Shown: positions 17,236-25,318 of the stretch, in pieces | Position numbering within the stretch: position 1 is the stretch's first letter | Layout: each line of letters begins with the position of its first letter | NCBI RefSeq assembly: GCF_003952665.1 | Contig: NZ_CP017946.1 | Span: 4,855,001-4,919,000, forward strand | DNA from: Bosea sp. Tri-49 | GTDB taxonomy: Bacteria; Pseudomonadota; Alphaproteobacteria; Rhizobiales; Beijerinckiaceae | Direction: 5' to 3' | Length of the DNA: 64,000 nucleotides | Made by a program: the position numbers and the translations under genes | The notes under the pieces: model-generated | What the model saw: only the letters and a program-made list of their open reading frames with translations | What the model was told of the DNA's origin: nothing | The model's database searches: none

Positions 17236-18402
17236 TCACACACCTGGATCGTAGCCGAGGCGCAGCGCCATGTCGTCCCGGTGAATCATCTCGGCGCGGC
17301 CGGGATAGCCGAGCACCGCCTCGATATCGCGAGAGGCTTTGCCGAGCACGCGCGCCGCCTCGTCCGCATCATAGGCGACGAGACCACGGCCGAGCTCGCT
17401 GCCGTCGCCGGCACGAATCACCACGGCGTCGCCGCGGCTGAAGGCGCCTTCGATCCGGGTCACGCCGACCGGCAGCAGGCTTGCGCCGCCGCGCAAGGCA
17501 CGGGCGGCACCGTCGTCAAGATGGAGCGTGCCGCGCGGTTCGAGCGAGCCGGCGATCCAGGTCTTGCGCGCTGTGGCGGGCGTAGAGGCGCTGAGGAACC
17601 AGGAGCAGCGTGCGCCTTCGGCGACGGCCCGCAGTGGATTCTTGGCGCGGCCATCGGCGATCAGCATATGGGCGCCGCCGGCGGTCGCGATCTTGCCGGC
17701 CTCGATCTTGGTGCGCATGCCGCCACGGGAGAGTTCGGAAGCCGCGCCGCCGGCCATCGCCTCGATCGCAGGCGTGATCGCCGGGATGACCGGGATGTGC
17801 CTGGCGTCCGGGCTGGACAGAGGCGGGGCGGTATAGAGCCCGTCGATATCGGAGAACAGCACCAGCAGGTCGGCGCCCGCCATAGTCGCGACGCGGGCGG
17901 CGAGCCGGTCATTGTCGCCATAGCGGATCTCGGAGGTGGCGACGGTGTCGTTCTCGTTGATGACCGGGACGGCGCGCAGGTCGAGCAGCCGGCCGAGCGT
18001 CGCACGAGCATTGAGATAGCGCCGGCGTTCCTCAGTGTCGGCGAGCGTCAGCAGGATCTGGCCGGCATTGAGTCCGTGATGGCCGAGCGCTTCTGCCCAG
18101 TTGCGGGCGAGCGCGATCTGGCCGACCGCGGCGGAAGCCTGGCTCTCCTCGAGCTTGAGCGGCCCGGCCGGCAATTTCAGCACGGTGCGGCCGAGCGCGA
18201 TCGCGCCGGAGGAGACGACGAGCACGTCGGCACCGCGGCCATGCAATTCGGCGAGGTCCTCGGCGAGCGCGGCGAGCCAGGCATGGCGCAGACGCCCCTG
18301 TGCACGATCAACGAGCAGGGACGAGCCGACCTTGACGACGATGCGGCGGAACTGGTCGAGGGCGGGCAGATTCACGGCGGGACCGGGCTTCAAGGCGGGC
18401 AA
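17236..18402 (-). CDS. proB: glutamate 5-kinase
   Basis: This 388-residue ProB phosphorylates glutamate to gamma-glutamyl phosphate, the first step of proline synthesis and the point of proline feedback. The amino-acid-kinase domain starts [12 protein letters not shown] and includes [10 protein letters not shown] and [15 protein letters not shown]-terminal PUA domain covers about residues 290-375. The start is uncertain: TTG at 18402 has an AGG seven bases upstream, whereas GTG at 18375 gives the more usual length but no ribosome binding site. It heads the nine-gene block running to rppH; the obg gene found upstream in many relatives is absent. Confidence 0.94.
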   Translation of the reverse strand: MPALKPGPAVNLPALDQFRRIVVKVGSSLLVDRAQGRLRHAWLAALAEDLAELHGRGADVLVVSSGAIALGRTVLKLPAGPLKLEESQASAAVGQIALARNWAEALGHHGLNAGQILLTLADTEERRRYLNARATLGRLLDLRAVPVINENDTVATSEIRYGDNDRLAARVATMAGADLLVLFSDIDGLYTAPPLSSPDARHIPVIPAITPAIEAMAGGAASELSRGGMRTKIEAGKIATAGGAHMLIADGRAKNPLRAVAEGARCSWFLSASTPATARKTWIAGSLEPRGTLHLDDGAARALRGGASLLPVGVTRIEGAFSRGDAVVIRAGDGSELGRGLVAYDADEAARVLGKASRDIEAVLGYPGRAEMIHRDDMALRLGYDPGV

Positions 18403-18493
18403 GACAGTGCCTGTCGCCGTTCCTTGGCCAAATCGCCGGCATTGTAAAGCAGTGCGGGTGCATTGCCGCTACGCCGCGCGCGGTACAGGCCTG

Positions 18494-19081
18494 TCATACC
18501 GGCGCGCCGAGCACCCGGACGATCCAGTAGGCCTGGTAGGCGATGTGCAGCAACGCCGTTGCGAGCTGCAGGCGCTTGTTGGCGAAGAGCGAGGCGAGCA
18601 GGCAGAGCCCGAGACCGAGCGGGACCTGGACGAGATAATCGGCGCTGTAGTGGCTCCAGCGCTCGGAGCCCTTGATCGCGGTATCGACGACATCGAGGGC
18701 GAAGGTCAGCGCGAAGAGGCCGAAGAACCAGCGCCTGCGGTTGAGGAAATAGTCCTCGTAATCGGCATATTCGTCGAGATCGTCCGGGAATAGCAGTGCA
18801 CAGAGCAGGAAGAGCGTCAGCGCGTAGACGATCAGGAAGATGAAGGTGCTGAAGGTCAGGCTCGGCAGCCGCGACAGCGCGAACTCCCACCACCAGAACA
18901 GAGCGAGCTCGACGAGCAGCGAAAAAACCCACAGCAGATGGATCGCCGACAGCCGATAGCGCTTCGGGTGCTGGATCAGCCTGGCGAGGCCGGTGAGCAG
19001 CCGCGTGATGCCGAGGCCGACCACCATGCCGATAACGATGCGGATATGGGGGAAGAGCTCGTTGGCGGCTTGCGAATCCAT
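18494..19081 (-). CDS. hypothetical multi-pass membrane protein
   Basis: This 195-residue protein has about five or six predicted membrane helices, for example HIRIVIGMVVGLGITRLL, LLWVFSLLVELALFWWW and TFIFLIVYALTLFLLCALLF. Between helices 3 and 4 lies an acidic stretch (PDDLDEYADYEDYF). I do not recognise a named family. It stands alone, with proB about 90 bases downstream on the same strand and rpsU divergent upstream. Function unknown; the coding call rests on good hydrophobic periodicity and start context. Confidence 0.75.
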   Translation of the reverse strand: MDSQAANELFPHIRIVIGMVVGLGITRLLTGLARLIQHPKRYRLSAIHLLWVFSLLVELALFWWWEFALSRLPSLTFSTFIFLIVYALTLFLLCALLFPDDLDEYADYEDYFLNRRRWFFGLFALTFALDVVDTAIKGSERWSHYSADYLVQVPLGLGLCLLASLFANKRLQLATALLHIAYQAYWIVRVLGAPV

Positions 19082-19225
19082 TGGCGTCCGGCGTGATCGA
19101 CGGGAGGCTCAAGGGTGCATGGCGGGCCGTGTCATGCCAAGAGGCGCGAGGCGATGCGGGTTTGCCATGCGCAAAACGGGGTAAAACGGGGGTGGCGCTG
19201 GCCGCCGATTTCTGTTACCGGGGCG

Positions 19226-19264
19226 CATAATTCATCAAGGGTCGGGCTCAGCCTGGCCCTTTTT
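19226..19264 (+). promoter_or_regulatory. rpsU 5' region: -10-like element followed at once by a terminator-like hairpin
   Basis: CATAAT at 19226-19231 resembles a -10 element. Starting at 19237, AAGGGTC pairs with GGCCCTT, enclosing GGGC/GCCT and a three-base loop, and the stem runs into TTTTT at 19260-19264. No plus-strand gene ends upstream, so this is not a normal gene-end terminator. It lies 29 bases before the rpsU ATG and could act as an attenuator or a 5' stabilising structure. Confidence 0.5.
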
Positions 19265-19293
19265 CCTTCCATCCTGCAAAGCTGGAGACACGG

Positions 19294-19557
19294 ATGCAGG
19301 TTCTCGTGCGCGACAACAATGTCGATCAGGCCATTCGCGTTCTTAAGAAGAAATTGCAGCGCGAAGGTGTGTTTCGCGAGATGAAGCGTCGCGCTTCCTA
19401 TGAGAAGCCGTCCGAGCAGCGCGCCCGCGAGAAGGCCGAGGCCGTCCGCCGCGCCCGCAAGCTCGCCCGCAAGCAGGCTCAGCGCGAAGGTCTGATCGCC
19501 GCGCCGAAGCCGAAGGTGCTCAAGCCCCGCGCTGCCGGCGCAGCCGCCCCGCGCTGA
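19294..19557 (+). CDS. rpsU: 30S ribosomal protein S21
   Basis: This 87-residue S21 is a small-subunit protein that helps mRNA recruitment near the anti-Shine-Dalgarno region. The family pattern is clear: [20 protein letters not shown], then GVFREMKRR and [20 protein letters not shown]. The C-terminal tail is long and basic ([16 protein letters not shown]), as in other alphaproteobacteria. CTGGAGA upstream gives a good ribosome binding site. A strong hairpin follows the gene. Confidence 0.97.
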   Translation: MQVLVRDNNVDQAIRVLKKKLQREGVFREMKRRASYEKPSEQRAREKAEAVRRARKLARKQAQREGLIAAPKPKVLKPRAAGAAAPR

Positions 19558-19572
19558 TTTCACTACAAAAAC

Positions 19573-19607
19573 CCCGCGCGCTGCATTATCTGCTGCGCGC
19601 GGGCGGC
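19573..19607 (+). terminator. hairpin after rpsU, weak terminator
   Basis: CCCGCGCGC at 19573-19581 pairs with GCGCGCGGG at 19595-19603 around a 13-base loop. It is followed only by CGGCATTTT, so the U-tract is displaced. It probably reduces rather than stops transcription into the next gene. Confidence 0.5.
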
Positions 19608-19639
19608 ATTTTCGCCCGAGCAACTCCTGAAGGCCAACC

Positions 19640-20014
19640 TTGAAGAATCCGAACGACCGCCATTTCACCGACCGCCAGGCCAACTCCGCCAATGCGAAGA
19701 AGGCCCTGCTCGAGCGCTTCAAGAAGCGCCCTGGGCCGGACGATCCGGTGATGGTGCAGCGTCGGGCCGAGCGCGAGGCGATCGCCGTCGCGCGGGCCGA
19801 GCGCGATGCCAAGAAGGAAGCGGAGCGCCTGGAAGCCGAGCGCCTCGCCGCCCTGGAGCGTGCAGCCCAGGAGGAGGCCGAGCGTCTGGCCGAGATCGAG
19901 CGCGAGGTGCAGCGCAAGGCCGAGCAGGCCAAGCGCGATGCCGAGCGGCCGCGCCGCGTGCTGCTCGAAGCCGTGCAGTATATGGAGATGCGGGTCGCCG
20001 GTAAGCGCCGCTGA
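19640..20014 (+). CDS. highly charged helical protein (DUF6481-like)
   Basis: This 124-residue protein is almost entirely charged and alanine-rich. After a short N-terminus (KNPNDRHFTDRQANSANAKK) it forms one long predicted coiled coil with runs such as EAERLEAERLAALERAAQEE. I believe it matches the DUF6481 family of alphaproteobacteria, from memory only. It starts with TTG at 19640 behind GAAGG. It follows rpsU by 82 bases on the same strand, with a hairpin between. Function unknown; the position next to a ribosomal gene and the charge suggest RNA or ribosome contact, which is speculation. Confidence 0.72.
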   Translation: MKNPNDRHFTDRQANSANAKKALLERFKKRPGPDDPVMVQRRAEREAIAVARAERDAKKEAERLEAERLAALERAAQEEAERLAEIEREVQRKAEQAKRDAERPRRVLLEAVQYMEMRVAGKRR

Positions 20015-20049
20015 ACACGAATTCTCGATCAGACTCGTCCGATCGATGG

Positions 20050-20082
20050 CGGCGCTGCACTTTGTGCGGCGCCGTTTTCTTT
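20050..20082 (+). terminator. intrinsic terminator after the charged helical protein gene
   Basis: CGGCGCTGCAC at 20050-20060 pairs with GTGCGGCGCCG at 20064-20074 (one T-G pair) around a TTT loop, followed by TTTTCTTT. The rest of the gap up to 20292 holds no gene I can support; it presumably contains the promoter of the TRAP operon. Confidence 0.85.
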
Positions 20083-20292
20083 GGCGCATAGGCGTTAGCC
20101 AGGCTGTTTCTTTCCGCAGGAGAACAGCACTCATTCCCTTGGGAACATTATCCCTTCCGCCTGCAACTAAAGTGCAATGACTTCTACGCTTGCTATCTCC
20201 CCGTGCGGCCGAAACTCTGAAGGCTGACGGCCATCAGAGCCGCAAACAATGCACGCCGGCTTCAACGGCGCCGTTTCTCTGGGGAGAGAACC

Positions 20293-21408
20293 ATGACGTC
20301 CGAAGCGACGAAGACGCGCGCCAATAGGCGCAATTTCCTGAAAGTGGCCGGGCTCGCAGGTGCAGGCGCAATCGCGATGCCGCAGGTCAGCCGGGCGCAG
20401 ACCGTGACCTGGAAGTTCCAATCAACCTGGCCGACCAAGGACATCTTCCACGAATTCGCCGGCGATTTCGCCAAGCGCATCAACGACATGTCGGGCGGGC
20501 GGCTCAAGGTCGACGTGCTCGCCGCCGGCGCCGTCGTGCCGGCCTTCCAGATGCAGGATGCGGTCGCGGCCGGCATCCTCGATGGCGGCCATGGCGTCTC
20601 GGCCTATTGGTACGGCAAGAACAAGGCGTTCTCGCTGTTCGGCACGCCGCCGGCGCTGGGTTGGGACGCCACCAACTTCCTCGGCTGGATGAACCATGGC
20701 GGCGGCTACGATCTCTATAACGACCTCGTCCAGAACCAGCTCAAGCTCAATCTCGTCGGCTTCTTCTCCGGGCCGATGCCGTGCCAGCCGCTCGGCTGGT
20801 TCAAGAAGGAGCTGAAGACGGCCGACGACTTCAAGGGCCTGAAATACCGGACCGTCGGTCTCGCCGCCGACCTGATGCGCGAGATGGGCGCTGCGGTGAC
20901 GATCCTGGCCGGCGGTGAGATCGTGCCGGCGCTGGAGCGCGGCGTCATCGACGGCGCCGAATTCAATAACCCGTCCTCGGATTCGATCCTCGGCTTCCAG
21001 GACGTCGCCAAGGTCTACATGCTGCAAAGCTATCACCAGGCGGCGGAGAGCTTCGAACTGCTCTTCAACAAGACCAAGTTCGATGCACTCTCGCCGGAGC
21101 AGAAGGCGATCGTGAAGTACTCGGCCGAGTCGGCCTCCTCCGACATGATCTGGAAGGCGCTCGACCGCTACTCCAAGGATCTCGAAATGCTGCGGGGCAA
21201 GGGCGTCACCGTCGTCGCGACACCGGAGGTGATCCTGAAGGCGCAGCTCGCCGCCTGGGACAAGGTGCTGGAGAAGCTCGGCGGTGAGAGCCCGTTCTTC
21301 AAGAAGGTGGTCGACAGCCAGAAGGACTGGGTCAAGCGCACGGTCTCCTACCAGCGCCTGAATGAGCCCTCGCGCGATCTCGCCTTCAACCACTTCTTCA
21401 AGACCTGA
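20293..21408 (+). CDS. TRAP transporter substrate-binding protein (DctP family), Tat-exported
   Basis: This 371-residue periplasmic solute receptor belongs to a TRAP transporter. The N-terminus carries a twin-arginine signal (ANRRNFLKVAGLAGAGAIA), so it is exported folded. The family pattern includes AAGAVVPAFQMQDAV, LKYRTVGLAADLMREMG, GGEIVPALERGVIDGAEF near residue 210 and FNKTKFDALSPEQK. From memory it resembles the TakP group, which binds 2-oxo acids, but the ligand is not proven. GGGGAGAG precedes the ATG. An attenuator-like hairpin separates it from the permease genes, as expected for a receptor needed in excess. Confidence 0.92.
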   Translation: MTSEATKTRANRRNFLKVAGLAGAGAIAMPQVSRAQTVTWKFQSTWPTKDIFHEFAGDFAKRINDMSGGRLKVDVLAAGAVVPAFQMQDAVAAGILDGGHGVSAYWYGKNKAFSLFGTPPALGWDATNFLGWMNHGGGYDLYNDLVQNQLKLNLVGFFSGPMPCQPLGWFKKELKTADDFKGLKYRTVGLAADLMREMGAAVTILAGGEIVPALERGVIDGAEFNNPSSDSILGFQDVAKVYMLQSYHQAAESFELLFNKTKFDALSPEQKAIVKYSAESASSDMIWKALDRYSKDLEMLRGKGVTVVATPEVILKAQLAAWDKVLEKLGGESPFFKKVVDSQKDWVKRTVSYQRLNEPSRDLAFNHFFKT

Positions 21409-21430
21409 AGGCCGCTGCCCTGACGGAGCC

Positions 21431-21463
21431 GCGTCCGCCGTCCTTGTGACGGCGGGCGCTTTT
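21431..21463 (+). terminator. attenuator-like hairpin between dctP-type and dctQ-type genes
   Basis: GCGTCCGCCGTC at 21431-21442 pairs with GACGGCGGGCGC at 21448-21459 (12 pairs including one T-G), loop CTTGT, followed by TTTT. It lies in the 87-base gap between receptor and permease genes. Partial termination here would give more receptor than permease. Confidence 0.7.
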
Positions 21464-21495
21464 GCCATTCTTAGAACAGCAGGCGACGGACGCGG

Positions 21496-22089
21496 ATGAA
21501 ACTGATCCTCGCGATCGACAAGTTCAACACCGCCATCGGCAAGCTCGCCGGCTGGACGATCCTGATCCTGACGCTGGCAATCAGCTACGAGGTCTTCGCC
21601 CGCTACGTATTGCGCGCGCCGACCGAATGGGCCTTCGACGTCAGTTATATCCTCTACGGCACGCTGTTCATGCTGGCCGGACCCTATGCGCTCGCCCGCA
21701 ACGCCCATGTCCGCGGCGATTTCCTCTACCGTGCCTGGAGCCCGCGGACGCAGGCGCGGCTCGATCTTGCGCTCTATTTTCTCTTCTTCTTCCCGGGCAT
21801 CATCGCGCTGGCCTGGGCCGGCTACAAGTTCGCGGCCTTCTCCTGGATGATCGGCGAGCATTCCTCGAACTCGCCGAACGGGCCGCCGCTCTACCATTTC
21901 AAGTCGCTGATCCCGATCGCCGGCGTGCTGATGACGGTGCAGGGGCTGGCCGAGGTGGCGCGCTGCGTCATCTGCCTGCGCACCGGCGAGTGGCCGCCGC
22001 GCCTGCACGACGTCGAGGAAACCGAGAAGCTCATTCTCGAACAGGCCGCGGCCGCGCAGGGCGCGCCCGATGCGGGGAAAGCGATCTGA
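21496..22089 (+). CDS. TRAP transporter small permease (DctQ family)
   Basis: This 197-residue inner-membrane protein has four predicted helices, the DctQ layout. Typical features are an N-terminal amphipathic start (ILAIDKFNTAIGKLAG), the first helix ILTLAISYEVFARYVL, and the loop DVSYILYGTLFMLAGPYALARNAHVRGD. DctQ subunits join the large permease to form the transport unit, driven by an ion gradient. The stop codon overlaps the ATG of the large permease (TGATG), so the two are translationally coupled. The C-terminal 35 residues are soluble and acidic. Confidence 0.92.
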   Translation: MKLILAIDKFNTAIGKLAGWTILILTLAISYEVFARYVLRAPTEWAFDVSYILYGTLFMLAGPYALARNAHVRGDFLYRAWSPRTQARLDLALYFLFFFPGIIALAWAGYKFAAFSWMIGEHSSNSPNGPPLYHFKSLIPIAGVLMTVQGLAEVARCVICLRTGEWPPRLHDVEETEKLILEQAAAAQGAPDAGKAI

Positions 22090-23417
22090 TGCTGGGCATG
22101 GGCAATCCGGAACTGGGCGTGGTGATGCTCGTCCTGTTCATCTTCTTCATCATGCTCGGTTTCCCGATCGCCTTCACGCTGATGGCTCTCGGTGTCGGCT
22201 TCGGCTACTGGGCGATGGGCGACATCGTCTTCAACCTGGTGGTCCAGCGCACCTATTCGGTGATGGCCAACGACGTCCTGGTCTCGATTCCGCTCTTCAT
22301 CTTCATGGGCTACATCATCGAGCGGGCGAACATCCTCGACAAGCTGTTCCACTCAATCCAGCTCGCGCTCGGCAACGTGCCGGGCTCGCTCGCCATCGCG
22401 ACGCTCGCGACCTGCGCGATCTTCGCGACCGCGACCGGCATCGTCGGCGCGGTGGTGACACTGATGGGGCTGCTCGCCTTCCCGGCGATGCTGCGCGCCG
22501 GCTACGACGTCAGGCTCTCGGCCGGCGTGGTCTGCGCCGGCGGCTGCCTCGGCATCCTGATCCCGCCCTCGGTGATGCTGATCCTCTACGGCGCGACCGC
22601 CGGTGTTTCCGTGCCCAAGCTCTATGCCGGCGCGCTGTTTCCCGGCCTGCTGCTGGCCGGGCTCTACATGCTTTATGTGCTGATCCGCTGCTGGCTCAAC
22701 CCGGCTCTGGCGCCGAAGCTGCCGAAGGAGCAGACCGATGTGCCCTGGACGACGGTGACCTGGGCGCTGCTGACCAGCTTCTTCCCGCTCACCATCCTGA
22801 TTATGTCGGTGCTCGGCTGCATCTTCTTCGGCCTGGCGACGCCGACGGAAGCCGCCGCGATCGGCTCGCTCGGCAGCCTGATCCTGGCGGCCGCGTATCG
22901 CTCGCTGACATTCACCAAGGTCAAGGAGTCTGTGATCCTGACGGCGCGGACCTCGGCGATGGTCTGCTGGCTCTTCGTCGGCTCGTTCATCTTCTCGTCG
23001 ATCTTCGCCATCCTCGGCGGTCACGAGCCGATCAAGAACCTCGTCACGGCGCTCAACCTGTCGCCGACCATGTTCCTGATCGTGGCGCAAGTGATCATCT
23101 TCGTGCTCGGCTGGCCGCTGGAATGGACCGAGATCATCGTGATCTTCGTGCCGATTTTCCTGCCGCTGCTGGAATTCTTCAAGATCGACCCGCTGTTCTT
23201 CGGCATCCTGATCGCCTTGAACATCCAGACCTCGTTCCTGTCGCCGCCGGTGGCGATGGCGCCGTTCTACCTGAAGGGGATCGCGCCGCCGCACGTCACC
23301 ATCAACCAGATCTTCTCGGGCGTGATGCCCTTCCTCTGGATCGTGCTGGTGGCGATGGTGCTGGTCTATGTCTTCCCGGGCATCGCGCTCTGGCTGCCGA
23401 AATATCTCTACGGCTGA
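22089..23417 (+). CDS. TRAP transporter large permease (DctM family)
   Basis: This 442-residue protein of the DctM/SiaM type forms the transport channel. About twelve helices are visible. Family motifs include GFPIAFTLMALGVGF near residue 22, SIPLFIFMGYIIERANI near residue 65, GGCLGILIPPSVMLILYG near residue 155 and TPTEAAAIG near residue 255. The ATG at 22089 overlaps the DctQ stop. Only four bases separate its stop from the convergent gene at 23422, so no dedicated terminator fits between them. Confidence 0.94.
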   Translation: MLGMGNPELGVVMLVLFIFFIMLGFPIAFTLMALGVGFGYWAMGDIVFNLVVQRTYSVMANDVLVSIPLFIFMGYIIERANILDKLFHSIQLALGNVPGSLAIATLATCAIFATATGIVGAVVTLMGLLAFPAMLRAGYDVRLSAGVVCAGGCLGILIPPSVMLILYGATAGVSVPKLYAGALFPGLLLAGLYMLYVLIRCWLNPALAPKLPKEQTDVPWTTVTWALLTSFFPLTILIMSVLGCIFFGLATPTEAAAIGSLGSLILAAAYRSLTFTKVKESVILTARTSAMVCWLFVGSFIFSSIFAILGGHEPIKNLVTALNLSPTMFLIVAQVIIFVLGWPLEWTEIIVIFVPIFLPLLEFFKIDPLFFGILIALNIQTSFLSPPVAMAPFYLKGIAPPHVTINQIFSGVMPFLWIVLVAMVLVYVFPGIALWLPKYLYG

Positions 23418-23421
23418 GAGC

Positions 23422-23949
23422 TCAACCCTCGGTGCGGGCGTCCTGCCCGCACCGGAAGCTCGCAGACTTCTCGTCGGCGAGACGGCGAGCTGAGTTATTG
23501 GCGTCCGACTTGCGGGCGTCGACGCTGCCGAGAATGCAGGACGCACCATCCGGCGCGAGCCGATAGACGACGAGCCGGCTGCCATCGAGCTTGCCGACGC
23601 TCTGGCCGGTCGCATAGCGCACGATAGCCGCCTGCGGCCGGCTGCCCTTCGGGCTGCGCCATTCGATCGTCCTGCCGACCTCGAAAAAGGCGGCCTTGTC
23701 CGAGATCGTCTCCTGCAACGCCTTCCCACCGAACGCGACGGCGGATGAATCGTCGCCGGCGGTCCAGACCACGGTGATGCCAGCCTTGCCCGGGCAGCGA
23801 TGGACCGCGACGGGATCGCCATTACCCTTGTCCTTGCGGCATTTGGCGTAGTCGTGGGCGGTGTAGCTGCTCGCCCATTGCTCGGCGCGGAGAGGCGCTG
23901 CGAGCAGGGTCGCAAAGCCGATGGCGAGAGCGAGCCGTCCGATCGTCAT
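23422..23949 (-). CDS. hypothetical secreted protein
   Basis: This 175-residue protein has a clear signal peptide (GRLALAIGFATLLAAPLRA, cut before EQWASSY). The mature part has cysteines in AKCRKDKG, HRCPGK, SCILGSV and RCGQDA, which could form two disulfides in the periplasm. I do not recognise a family. It is convergent with the TRAP operon and has no operon partner; the next gene to the right is divergent. The coding call is supported by the signal peptide and consistent frame. Confidence 0.7.
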   Translation of the reverse strand: MTIGRLALAIGFATLLAAPLRAEQWASSYTAHDYAKCRKDKGNGDPVAVHRCPGKAGITVVWTAGDDSSAVAFGGKALQETISDKAAFFEVGRTIEWRSPKGSRPQAAIVRYATGQSVGKLDGSRLVVYRLAPDGASCILGSVDARKSDANNSARRLADEKSASFRCGQDARTEG

Positions 23950-24149
23950 GGCGCGGGTTCTCCATTCAGAGGCGACTGATCCGACGACATCCAGCGCCTG
24001 CCGGCAAGCCGCTGCTCACAGGCAGCCGAGCGGAACCAAGCGGCCTTCCGCGAATTTTTTCTGCGAACCGCGCGATTCCGGCCCTGCGACCGACAAGTCC
24101 GCAGCATGGCGAACAGTTCGCCACCCGGCTATCCATTCGGAGAATGAAC

Positions 24150-24461
24150 ATGACCCGCACCAAGAAGAGCTTCGCCGCCGCCGTCGCCGCTTTGGCGCTG
24201 GGCGCTTCCGTTTTCGCCACCTCTGATGCCGAGGCCCGCCCGCGCTATCGCGGCGCCGCGATCGGAGCCGGCATCGTCGGCGCGCTCGCCCTCGGCGCCC
24301 TTGCCGCCGGCGCTGCCAGCGGCCCGGCCTATGGCTACTACGATGACGGCTATGCCCCGGCCTATGCCTACGGCCCGGCCCGTCGCTGCCATCTCGTCGA
24401 CCGCGTCAATTACTATGGCGAGGTCATCGGCACCCGCCGCGTCTGCCGTACCTATTACTGA
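24150..24461 (+). CDS. small secreted Ala/Gly/Tyr-rich protein
   Basis: This protein of about 103 residues has an N-terminal signal peptide (KKSFAAAVAALALGASVFA, cut near DAEA), a hydrophobic alanine/glycine stretch (GAAIGAGIVGALALGALAAGAA), then tyrosine-rich YGYYDDGYAPAYAYGPARR and a C-terminal CHLVDRVNYYGEVIGTRRVC segment with two cysteines. Small proteins of this pattern are common in Rhizobiales and unnamed. I chose the ATG at 24150 because GGAG lies seven bases upstream; the ATG at 24144 is too close to it. A strong terminator follows. Confidence 0.75.
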   Translation: MTRTKKSFAAAVAALALGASVFATSDAEARPRYRGAAIGAGIVGALALGALAAGAASGPAYGYYDDGYAPAYAYGPARRCHLVDRVNYYGEVIGTRRVCRTYY

Positions 24462-24499
24462 GTTTCACCAAGGGCCTTCCTCCCCGGCCCGACATCCTG

Positions 24500-24528
24500 G
24501 CCCGCCGGTTCGTCCGGCGGGCTTTTTT
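24500..24528 (+). terminator. intrinsic terminator after the small secreted protein
   Basis: GCCCGCCGG at 24500-24508 pairs perfectly with CCGGCGGGC at 24514-24522 around TTCGT, followed by six T. Confidence 0.93.
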
Positions 24529-24611
24529 CGTCGCGCGCCTCCCGGTGGTTAGGTTCTTGCTCGTCGATGTCACCTCGCTGACAATGTGCATGCATATTGA
24601 AGGCGGTGACG

Positions 24612-25268
24612 ATGACACCCCTATTCATTGCCGCGACGATTCAATTTCTGATTCCGGTTTTCGGCGTCAGCACATGGTTCGCGCTGACGCGGGCGAACGG
24701 CGTGCACGGTCGGGCGATCGCAGCTCTTCTCACCGTGTGGTTCGCGATAGCTGCGGCTTTCGCGTTCATGCCCAGCCTGGCCGCGTGGCGGCAAGACAAC
24801 GCAGCGGTGCAGCCCGCTTTTATCCTGTCGACGATCGCGATCGCGGCTGCTTTGCACGCGGTCCCGTCGGTGCGGGACTTCTTCCGGGGCGCGAGCCTGA
24901 CGCCGCTACTTGCGCTGTTTCTCTGGCGCGCCGTTTTTGGTTTCCTGCTGGCGATGCTGTGGTTGGCCGGTGGGCTGCCCACCGCGTTCGCGCTACCTGC
25001 CGCGATCGGCGACATGACGGTCGGACTGTGGGCCGGGCTTCTATTGTGGCGTATGCGTCGCGGCGATCAGCCTTCGCGGCTTCATCTGTGGCTATGGAAT
25101 CTCGTGGGTCTTCTCGACCTGCTCAACGTCATGCGGCTCGCGGTCACCGTTGTCGTACCCTGGCTGGCCGCGAATCCGGCCCTGCCGGAATTTCCGCTGC
25201 TGCCATTGTTCGGTGTGCCGCTCTTCATCGCACTGCACCTGCACATGTGGCGCGCGTGGCAGCGCTGA
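24612..25268 (+). CDS. hypothetical multi-pass membrane protein
   Basis: This 218-residue protein has about six predicted helices (for example LFIAATIQFLIPVFGVSTWF, LLALFLWRAVFGFLLAMLWL, FPLLPLFGVPLFIALHLHMW). The ATG at 24612 follows GAAGG by eight bases, which fits better than the upstream TTG at 24597. I do not recognise a named family. It sits between two near-identical terminator stems, so it is a single-gene unit. The base composition in the first part (for example GATTCAATTTCTGATTCC) is a little less GC-rich than the neighbours, which may point to more recent arrival. Confidence 0.72.
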   Translation: MTPLFIAATIQFLIPVFGVSTWFALTRANGVHGRAIAALLTVWFAIAAAFAFMPSLAAWRQDNAAVQPAFILSTIAIAAALHAVPSVRDFFRGASLTPLLALFLWRAVFGFLLAMLWLAGGLPTAFALPAAIGDMTVGLWAGLLLWRMRRGDQPSRLHLWLWNLVGLLDLLNVMRLAVTVVVPWLAANPALPEFPLLPLFGVPLFIALHLHMWRAWQR

Positions 25269-25275
25269 CGAGTTC

Positions 25276-25304
25276 GCCCGCCGGTTAACCCGGCGGGCCT
25301 TTTT
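25276..25304 (+). terminator. intrinsic terminator after the membrane protein
   Basis: GCCCGCCGG at 25276-25284 pairs with CCGGCGGGC at 25290-25298 around TTAAC, then CTTTTT. The stem is the same as that at 24500-24522, so the membrane-protein gene is bracketed by two copies of one terminator stem. Confidence 0.92.
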
Positions 25305-25318
25305 CGCGCTTCCGCGGA

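Noticed and set aside
15934..18447. Very long open frame on the plus strand opposite proA and proB
   Set aside because: It mirrors the codon pattern of the real minus-strand genes, has no recognisable domain and no ribosome binding site. Such antisense frames are typical in high-GC DNA.
20083..20292. GGAAC-type (general stress sigma factor) promoter before the TRAP operon
   Set aside because: A GGGAAC occurs near 20141, but no matching -10 element is found at the required 16-17 base distance.
20422..22008. 528-codon open frame opposite the TRAP receptor and small permease genes
   Set aside because: It crosses a gene boundary and a hairpin on the other strand, and its composition is that of a shadow frame.
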